This document shows positions 56,769-64,000 of a stretch of 64,000 nt of DNA, piece after piece (the first letter of the stretch is position 1; each line of letters opens with the position of its first letter). The stretch comes from Isoetes taiwanensis (taxonomy: Eukaryota; Streptophyta; Lycopodiopsida; Isoetales; Isoetaceae). Both the position numbers and the translations under genes were made by a program. The stretch covers positions 3,159,242-3,223,241 of the forward strand of contig JAJEKV010000087.1 of assembly GCA_021234155.1 (NCBI GenBank), written 5' to 3'. Under the pieces are notes generated by a model. That model had not been told where the DNA came from. It worked only from the letters and a program-made list of their open reading frames with translations, and searched no databases.

Positions 56769-57151
56769 TCATGTCCCGAGCCTACACTCATTCCCTGTCA
56801 CACCCCCTCCATAAATATGCTTATCTCCTCTCCTCTCCTCCTTTTTTCATCTGCTGCAGTAACATCAACTGAACTTGCAGGATTTTGTCATCTGAATGGT
56901 ACCTCTCACAAAGTTCAGGAATTTTGACTCAAGAATGGTTCTACTGTGGAACAACTATGCAGATTACAAGCCTCCAGCAGGGTTGATCTCCACTTTAAAT
57001 TATAGACACATTCAAACTGTTTGCTATAGTTATATCATTTCCTTAAGTATGTTAATTATGTTTACATGTTTTAATCTGGGTGGCCAAACTATTGGCTCAC
57101 TTAACTTCTTGTACCTTTTTCTATAATTAATGAAAAAAACCCCATTCTCTC

Positions 57152-57178
<27 letters not shown>
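56769..57178 (+). repeat. LINE-C 3' UTR and poly-A
   Basis: A CT-rich patch (56815-56850), then a T-rich UTR with 'aattaatgaaaaaaaccccattctctc' before the A-run (57152-57178). Confidence 0.75.
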
Positions 57179-57183
<5 letters not shown>

Positions 57184-57359
57184 ATCGTTCTTGTATTCTG
57201 CTTTCGATGGCTCCAAATCAACAATTTCTGCTATGGATATGGCCTAAATGTTCAGCCAGCTCAATGCTCCGACAACTTGAGTTTTCTTCCCAAGTTTATA
57301 CTTAAGATGCAATCCTTTGAAGTCTTTATTGTATCAATGAACTTTAGTTGACGTGCATC

Positions 57360-58700
57360 GATAATGTTTTGAGTTTGTATATGTTTCAAAATCTGCTAGC
57401 CAAAGCATGCAACAAATTTAGATCCCATGAGATAGTGTCTCCATTTCTTTAATGCATGAACTAAAGCAATCAATTCTTTTTCATAGGTGCTATAGCATTG
57501 CTTCGATGGCTTTACATATGCGGCTAACATAAGTTTATGGTGCACATCTTGCAAAAGTATGGCACCAATAGCATCTCCACTAGCGTCGAAGCATACTAGA
57601 AGGTTTGTTCCAATCGAGCAAGGCTAATAGTGGTTCACTTGCCATCTTTTTCTTCAAAATTTGAAAAGCTTCCTCAGCTTCCATTCCCTAAGTAAAAGGC
57701 ACTTCTTTTTTCAAAAAGCTGTTAAGAGCAAGAGAATGTCATTAAGAAGACCCCCCAAAACCATGTGCGTAAACGGAAGGGGTTCAATTTCAATGTGTTT
57801 CCGTTTGTATACCAACCAATGAAAATACATTTTTTTTTTTATGCAGGTGGCATACCCCTTACTACATAGGTGGCAACCTTATGGTTGAGAAAGTATTACT
57901 TTTGCAAAATCGTTCACAAATGTTCGATAATAGCTATATAGCTGGACAAAAGAACATAGGTCCTTGGCGTTCCCAGGTCGGGCCAGCTGAGAATAACTTT
58001 AATTTTATCAGGATCCATCCTAATGCCATCTTTGGATATAATATGATCTAAATATCCAATTTCTTGCATAAAAAATCGACTTTTCGACTCATTGACAAAC
58101 AACGTGTTCTGCCTGAGAAGATCAAAAACCTGTTGAAGATGTTGTTTATGTTCCTCTACGGATTTACTGGAAATAAGGATATTGTCTAAAAAGACAACAA
58201 CACACTTTCCTACTACTGGTGCCAAAACTCTCCCTATGAGGCAACAAATTGGTATGGGAGCATTAGTTAGTTTAAATGGCATTACTCGAAGCTCATAATG
58301 ACCAAATGTCATTCTAAATATTATCTTATCAATATCCTCATCCTTGACCGAATTTGATGATATCCTGATTTCAAATCAATCTACCTACAAATACAAGCGC
58401 CTCGTAACTCATCAAATGTGTCTTTCTTCTTAATCAAGATGACGGATGTGCCAAAAGGAGAACAGTTAGGACATATCAATTGGCGGTCTAACATCTCTGT
58501 TATTTGCTTTTCAAGCTCCACCTTTTCAAAGTGGCTGACTCTGGAAGGTGCCCTATTTACAGGCTTTGCATTTTCTTGCAAATGTATTACATAATCTTCT
58601 GGACAATGAGGAGTTAGGTCTAGAGTTTCCTTATCTTTAAGAAGATTATTGCATTGCCTAAAGAAACTGTACAATTCTGGAGGCACCTGTGATGGAGGAT
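57360..58700 (-). pseudogene. Gypsy RT and RNase H remnants
   Basis: The minus frame 58381-58686 carries HFEKVELEKQITEMLDRQLI and SPFGTSVILIKKKD (RT start). Frame 57914-58312 carries FGHYELRVMPFKLTNAPI and VVVFLDNILISSKSVEEH. The catalytic FLDD is changed to FLDN, so polymerase activity would be lost. RT then breaks off near YIAIIEHL. RNase H follows after the small inserted repeat, with CFDASGDAIGAILLQ and CYSTYEKELIALVHALKKWR at 57430-57600. Confidence 0.85.
57740..57895. repeat. Dispersed repeat inserted in the gypsy RT-RNase H junction
   Basis: Shares ordered segments with 4968-5125 ('aaaaccat', 'cgga.ggggt.caattt', 'gcaggtggcata.ccctta') and splits the gypsy coding sequence between the RT thumb (FVNDFAKV) and LNSFLKKEVPF. 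The exact edges and target duplication are unclear. Confidence 0.45.
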
Positions 58701-58999
58701 TTGAGGTTCTTAGCTAAACAAAATATGACTTTGCTTCACTTTGTATTAACTAAAGAAGCCTCTAATTGAGATGCAGAATCAGATTGCAGCTTCAAGAGCT
58801 GACCTTTAATAAAGATTGTTACAGCCTTTTCACAGTAATCGGGTCTAGCATCAAATTGTTCTCGCCATGCAATGCCTAATGTCATATGAATTATTCCTAA
58901 AGGAGCTATAATTAAGGCTCTATCCTCTGAATACTTCCCTATTCAAATAGGATCTATCACGAATTTATTGCACTGACTCATGACTTTTAAATCTTGCAC

Positions 59000-59150
59000 C
59001 ATTGTGACTTGAATTTGCAAATCTTAAAAGGTAGTCCTAACTTGTACACCAATTGTTGTGAGATGAAATCATGCGTTGCACCATCATCAAGTAACACTTC
59101 CACTTCTTGATCTTTTACTGAGCCTCTCATCTTAGATAGCCATGTTTTAA
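59000..59150 (-). pseudogene. Gypsy aspartic protease remnant
   Basis: On the minus strand: KDQEVEVLLDDGATHDFISQ, then LVYKLGLPFKI. The usual D(S/T)GATH motif reads DDGATH, so one active-site neighbour is altered. Stops follow. Upstream gag sequence (to about 59880) has no clear zinc knuckle. Confidence 0.6.
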
Positions 59151-59886
59151 ATGCATCATTATTGGCTCTTGCGATGTTATAATGTTCTCAGATATCATTG
59201 TTGGTCGAGGAATCTTCATTACACAAAGTTTCCATGTCCTCCTCTTCATCATCCATTACTTGCTTTATATGTTTCTTTTCCATTAACTTCAAGTCCAATG
59301 ACTTGTAGGACCTTTATCACTTATGAACGTTGGCAAAAGGCACAAGTATAGTATCATAAACCAAGATCCTCGCCAATATTCCTCATTAACCAATATTTGA
59401 AAATTTATTTTCTATTTTCTATTCTCTCTTTTCAAATAAAGCTGTAGATGTGCTTCCTAAATGATAGACATCTGAAATTTCCAATTCGATTATAAAAAAC
59501 GAAGATGAAGAAAACTTCGGCAGTTCCATCATACAGTATTGCTTCAGCCGCATGTGCTTATCTATTCCTTTTGCGGGTAGAATAATACCTCTGTGCTGCT
59601 TGAATAGAGATCAAATCTTTTGTTTCATAAAAATGCTCCTCTTATCTCTATCCAATCACTGGAGTAAAGAATATAGTCGAGTGGCAAATATACCAATATC
59701 TTTATGGAATGAATTCTCATCAGATGCGGAATCTCAATCAATATTTCTATCTATTTCTGTGGCAAAGAACATGGACTCGGTTCCCGTTTTGCATTCATTT
59801 GATAGTCCTTTGTTAAGTTCGCTCTATGTAGCTATTTTCAATTCAGGCAGACTCTTCTCCAAAATCCAATTTAAATCTAATCTAGG

Positions 59887-59896
59887 TCTGATACCA
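59887..59896 (-). promoter_or_regulatory. Primer binding site-like sequence of the gypsy element
   Basis: The minus strand reads TGGTATCAGA, four bases from a TG that can start the LTR at 59900. It marks the right border of the gypsy interior. Confidence 0.55.
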
Positions 59897-59899
59897 AAT

Positions 59900-60240
59900 T
59901 GATATAAATCACGAATATTCTGTAGTACAACAACTAACAAGTAAAAGATAAGCACTTCAATCTTTAGGAGAATTTTAACCACTCAACTGGGCTCAGATTC
60001 AAGCAACAAATTGTTATCTTGCCAGCTCACCAAGTAAGAAATCCTCAAGGCCTTTTTAGGCTCTAAAATATCTGACAGAAAAGGCAAATGCGGATGGGTA
60101 GCATTAATTCGGCTAAGTTTAGGAAGATTCAGCCTTTTTGTATATAGGAATTTCCCTGTACTTGCATGGAACGTGTGCTGACGCGCGTCAACACAGAGAC
60201 ACACCTGACACAGTGCAAATTGCAAATATAGGAAAATTGG
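59900..60240 (-). repeat. Gypsy LTR, one copy, outer end undefined
   Basis: Begins TGATATAAATC next to the PBS-like site. No second copy is present in the window, so its length cannot be set; 60240 is a nominal limit. It contains the palindrome at 60174-60195 and a 'tatatagg' motif at 60141. Confidence 0.4.
60174..60195. promoter_or_regulatory. 22-bp near-perfect palindrome
   Basis: TGTG-C-TGACGCGCGTCA-A-CACA: the central 12 bases are perfectly self-complementary and the flanks extend the pairing. It resembles a dimeric bZIP-type (TGACG) binding site, plausible in an LTR promoter. Confidence 0.4.
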
Positions 60241-61040
60241 TGTAACATGAAGTTTGGGTATTTTTTATTCTGGCATGGCAGTGACGTGTCCGTCTGATGT
60301 GGTTTCTCTATGCTGCAACTCTGCGACTATGCCATTTTGATGATGCCGAGCCAGAATGATGTCGTATTTTAGTCTGTCTTGAGGTCAGATTAGACGATGT
60401 ACGAGTTTTAGAAATGCTTTTGTAATAATTTTTGGAGGATTGGCTTAACGTTTTGTGGTTCCTATCCGGAATGATGGCAACGAATGATCTGAGATCAGAG
60501 GTTGTTTAAGAATGATTTTTTCGAGATTTCGTGCAAGGCTGGCTCATTTTTCAACTATTCATGAAATACATGCGAAAGATTGTGAATCAGTGATTTTTTT
60601 TGGTAAATCTCGTGTCTGGAGGTTCGAAATGCCTATCTGTGAAGTTATTTTGGTGCAACTTAGTCCATTTTTGCTAAGACTTCGTAATCTGCAAGTTTAC
60701 TTGGGTTGTTTCTTGAAAAAGGGGTTTGCAAGTTTTACTTGGTCTGTTTCATGAAAAAGGATTTTCTTGTGCTCCAAGCGTGTTCAATCCTGGATTCTAT
60801 TGTATCTTTCAAGGTATTTTAAGTTTTTTATTTGAAAGATGCTCTGCTACTTAAATAACTTTCTAATCTTGTTTTTAAACCTTATTCCAAGTTGTTTTTG
60901 GTTCGTCTGGGGATGGAAAATGGCTGCATGTGATGGTTACACATTTCTTTTTGCATGTATTAGCTTAAATAGGGTTAATCTTTTAAGGTTAACTTAGTTG
61001 TGGTATCCTCAAGGTTTTAGGGATGGAAGATATGCTGACA
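60241..61040. other. No recognised gene
   Basis: T-rich plus strand. The frame 60512-60754 (80 codons) has no motif. It could be the 5' leader or intron of the following exon-like ORFs. Confidence 0.3.
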
Positions 61041-61125
61041 TTTGAGCTCAGTCTCCAGTAGAATGCACTTGTTATTCCAAACAGAATTCATTCAAGGGAT
61101 ATTTCGAATGTACCTGTCAGTTCTG

Positions 61126-61383
61126 GGAAGTAAAATACTAGTGAAAATGTGTCTGATGCTTCTTGGAAAGGGAAGCAAATTTATGAAAATAGCTTTGGCA
61201 TATTTGATGCCAAAGAATCTTGTAGCAGAGGCCTGTCAGACTTTGAGGACGATTTGGTTTCTAATTTGGGGGATGATGCTATAGACGCATATATGCGAGA
61301 TGTTGAACGATCTGGAATGTTTAGTACAGTTGCAGTACCTGCAAACCTTAATATTATTGAGGGTGGAGTTTGGGTTGTGTAGA
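61126..61383 (+). CDS. Unrecognised exon-like ORF 1
   Basis: In the frame open to TAG 61381-61383, the sequence NVSDASWKGKQIYENSFGIF, SRGLSDFEDDLVSNLGDDAI and DAYMRDVERSGMF is acidic and looks protein-like. The coding feel continues after the stop in other frames (IDEELQREVDAWQ). I do not recognise the family. It might be an exon of a plant nuclear protein or a decayed copy of one. Confidence 0.3.
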
Positions 61384-61679
61384 TCGATGAAGAACTTCAG
61401 AGGGAAGTGGATGCCTGGCAGTGCACAGAAGTCTGCTGATAAAATAAGATGGGCCAGAAAAAGATTTGATATCTGAAGGAAGCATGTAGATTCCAACTGA
61501 TAAAAGAATCGAGGAGCTGGATCTTATTGATTTGCTGGGCAACTCGAAAAGTTTATGCTGCAACTGACGAAGTGTGATGGACAATTTTATCCGACTGAAT
61601 CGTAAGTTCTTATTATTCTGTTTCTATTTTTGTTCTTGAATTTCATCTTGATATTTCTATTTATTTCAGTCTGTAAGAC

Positions 61680-61955
61680 ATGTTTAAAAAGTTTGGAAGT
61701 ATTACAAAAAGGCATCAAGAAATTACCATTGCAAATACTGGTGTACATCAGTATCCTTTCGATACAAGGGAGAGTTCAATATTTGAGAGAGCTCACTTGG
61801 CTTGTGTGGCGACAATGTATAGGTCTCGAAGAACCCCTGGAGTTTGTAAGAAGCGGAAGAAAGTTGATGAAATTGCATATGCTGATGAGATTGCTTTGTT
61901 GGCTGATATCGACCACCAAATTATGGAAAGGTCTTCAAAGAAGGTAATTTATTAG
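61680..61955 (+). CDS. Unrecognised exon-like ORF 2
   Basis: 91 codons: FGSITKRHQEITIANTGVHQ, then YPFDTRESSIFERAHLACVA, CKKRKKVDEIAYADEIALLA and DIDHQIMERSSKK, with a possible GT donor after the last Lys (61944, 'aaggtaattt'). A short similar-looking segment (FGNPRSKEVASVGGVRLCDW) occurs at 62042-62101. Likely neighbouring exons of the same unknown gene as 61126-61383. A possible bipartite basic signal (KKRKK) is visible. Confidence 0.35.
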   Translation: MFKKFGSITKRHQEITIANTGVHQYPFDTRESSIFERAHLACVATMYRSRRTPGVCKKRKKVDEIAYADEIALLADIDHQIMERSSKKVIY

Positions 61956-62109
61956 GTTTCTTGCTTTCTTTGATTGATTAATTTTATTTTATGGTTCTCA
62001 TCAATCTGTTTCTGTATCAGTTTTCTATACTATTGTGTGTAAGTTTGGCAATCCGCGTTCAAAAGAAGTTGCATCTGTTGGTGGTGTCAGACTTTGTGAT
62101 TGGGATAGA

Positions 62110-64000
62110 AAATAGTATCGAGTATGTTGAATATGACGAGCATACAAATAAAAACTAGAGAAATTTACCAAAATAACCTTAATTGTTGGCTTAATTCCCA
62201 AAGAGCCCTTAGTATTTGTTGACCCTAAACCTGGCTTAAAGGTCAACCACAAGGAACCAACCTGAGTTTTCACTGAAATTGGGGTTAGAACCTCCAGATC
62301 ACTTAAGGATCAGTCTATGCAAGATAAATTTGAAGACAAATTCAAAAATTTGAAGTTCTATACCTTTCCCATTTCTAAAAACTGGCACCTTTACTAAAAC
62401 TGATGTGGTGATGAGATATAAATTGATTTTTTGAGTCAAGCACTATAGACTTGGTCAAAAAAGTTGTAGGTATTCAACAGTAAAGCCCCTTACCAAGTCA
62501 AAATTTGGTCAATAAAGGTCAAATATGGGAAACAGTGATCAGAAAATGAGATTTGGAGTTGCCAAGCATGTTTTTGAGAATTTCCAAAGCAAATACATTG
62601 CAATGGTGATAAGGAAGAGAGGCAAGTGGTCAAATTCCCATTTGGATATCTAAAAGTATTTTTTATGGCTGGATTTGGCAAAATACAGTCAAAACTGTTC
62701 AAAAACAGAGAGCAATTTTTTTGAACTTGAGTTTGGCGTGGTATTTTTTGATGATTTCAACTCCTTTGGCTTACACAAGTCCTAAGAATAGCAGGCAAAT
62801 GGACCAAATGAGCTGGAAAACACACAAGGATTTTCTGTAGAATATTTTGTGGCAAGAATTGTTAAGCAGAATATCAGAGATGGATTTGACAACTTGGCAA
62901 TCAATTTAAATTGATATGAAGGTAAATATATCATGATAACAATAGATAAGGATGCTTCATAGCTTTAATCACAGGAAAATAATCATCACAAGTCATAAGA
63001 TAATTTTCGAAAGTAATGTCAACTAGATCTTGTAAATCCAATTGACTTCAAGGATCGTTCAGATCTTGCTCAGCAATGATCAATGTAGGATCTGAGTACT
63101 TCTGGGCCTTCGAAAAATGTCGAGGTTGTGTTTCCCCTGTATATAGTTTTGAATTTCGGTTTCAGTGTTTTTAGGTAATAAATTTAGGCTTAATCTATTG
63201 CTTAAGTTCCGGAATCCAAGAATAGGGTGGTCTCAGAAAGAATGGAGCGCGGGAAGGCATGATTCGAGCCGGATTTCCAGTTCTAGGGTTCTTCAGCTGT
63301 ATTTTCGCATAATTTGCGCAATACGGTTTCGTATGTTGCAGGAATATGCCCTGTATATGCTGTATTCGACCATTTTTAAAAGCTTGGCCAATGATTCAAA
63401 GGTCTTTACCCATAAAATACTTGAGGCAGATCATAGCCAAATGACCATAGGGAAGATTGCCCATACGTGCAAAAGAATAGGGAATCTTTGAGGCATCTTT
63501 TGACAAGGTTGGGAATATACCACTGAAGATATGATGGGATAAGAATGAAGGTGAAAGAAATTATGAGGGACCATTGAGGGGGCAAGGAAAAAAGGGATGA
63601 TATTTTTTTTGAAGCAAAGGCTTAAGTTGGTTTTAAAATAGGCAAGGTGATGGCACTTCGAAGGATTCAGTAGGGAATTTGAGGAAGATGGTAATTATGG
63701 CAAAGCAATCATGGCAAGGGAATGAACAATGGATATGAAGACAATGTTGGACCAAAAGTGCTAAAATGAGGATAGTGAGGTGAAGCAAAGGGAAAAATTA
63801 GAAACTATACACCATGGGGTCTTTCAAACTCTTAACTTCCAATCTTCAAAATATGTCTTCCAAACTTCACAACCCAGAGTCTTCTAGAGCATACTCTTTA
63901 ACTAAGCCAAAAAAATACCTCTTGTGAACTTTAATCTTGAGCTCTTATTGACTTGGAGAATGAACATCCTTTGACCTTCATATCAATGTTGAATACCAAG
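62110..64000. other. No recognised gene to the window end
   Basis: AT-rich DNA with short frames. 63165-63491 (108 codons) has no known motif. No repeat ends or mobile-element domains were recognised. Confidence 0.3.

Larger units (their letters stand above)
54546..57178 (+). mobile_element. LINE-C: recent 5'-truncated L1-type LINE with poly-A tail
   Basis: A perfect 12-bp duplication AAAAGAGGAATC flanks it (54534-54545 and 57175-57186). It ends in 27 A residues (57152-57178). The 5' end begins inside the RT just before the YADD box, so it was truncated on arrival. RT remainder, zf-RVT and a downstream ORF are all open, indicating a young insertion. The target was the antisense strand of the gypsy element. 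Confidence 0.9.
54298..59899 (-). mobile_element. Decayed Ty3/gypsy element interrupted by LINE-C and a small repeat
   Basis: Reading from right to left: a PBS-like tggtatcaga (59887-59896), a gag region without clear motif, a protease piece DDGATHDFIS (about 59055-59085), RT (57914-58686) and RNase H VCFDASGDAIGAILLQD (about 57545-57600). RNase H/integrase linker KLGKKTQVV and ALSWLN follow at about 57240-57290. After LINE-C is removed, the integrase zinc-binding start continues at 54298-54545 (YQNRACVS, GIQATLAIAKKKF). The rest of the integrase and the 3' LTR are missing beyond LINE-A. Frames are broken throughout. Confidence 0.75.

Overview
The window reads as nuclear DNA of a land plant. 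The two clearest genes have plant-type family members split by GT-AG introns, and most of the rest is retrotransposon DNA in AT-rich surroundings. Degraded PPR-like fragments, LINEs with simple-repeat tails and long noncoding spacers would fit a seed-free plant (for example a fern) or a gymnosperm. The lineage cannot be fixed from the sequence alone.

Host genes. (1) 13489-16431 (+) is a seven-exon LUC7-related splicing factor; its 372 codons stay in frame across every junction. (2) 34253-36447 (+) is a seven-exon AP-3 adaptor sigma subunit; all exons are recognisable, but my base count leaves exon 3 one base short of frame. (3) 9055-9342 (-) holds two in-phase exons of a TEX261/SVP26-like membrane protein without its first exon. 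Just upstream on the same strand are a two-exon 76-aa ORF of unknown function (9388-9697) and a broken cyclophilin-like fragment (9800-10090). PPR-like debris lies at about 1.85-4.9 kb (-). Two unrecognised exon-like ORFs lie at 61.1-62.0 kb.

Mobile DNA. A copia element (25151-30866) has two 728-bp LTRs that differ at about four sites, a PBS and a PPT, but its coding region carries two stops and a frame change. LINE remnants on the minus strand lie at 23.07-24.59 kb and 37.19-37.81 kb, with a possible LINE 3' end at 31.2 kb. From about 39.2 to 60 kb is a multi-layer nest. LINE-A (39.2-54.3 kb) is split by LINE-B (41476-52784, target duplication CATAA). LINE-B is split by a coding-poor minus-strand LTR element (43668-49141, target duplication CACAT). 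Next to LINE-A is a decayed minus-strand Ty3/gypsy element (54298-59899 plus LTR). It is interrupted by a recent 5'-truncated poly-A LINE-C (54546-57178, 12-bp target duplication) and by a small dispersed repeat near 57.75-57.9 kb.

Small elements. tRNA-like SINE heads, a MITE with 37-bp inverted ends, a pair of inverted 440-bp repeats and several dispersed direct repeats are scattered through the first 40 kb. LINE-A, LINE-B and some SINE-like copies share a GACG-(A/T)TAAAA 3' end followed by different simple-repeat tails. This suggests one LINE machinery served several families. No complete autonomous mobile system, CRISPR array or bacterial-type operon was seen.
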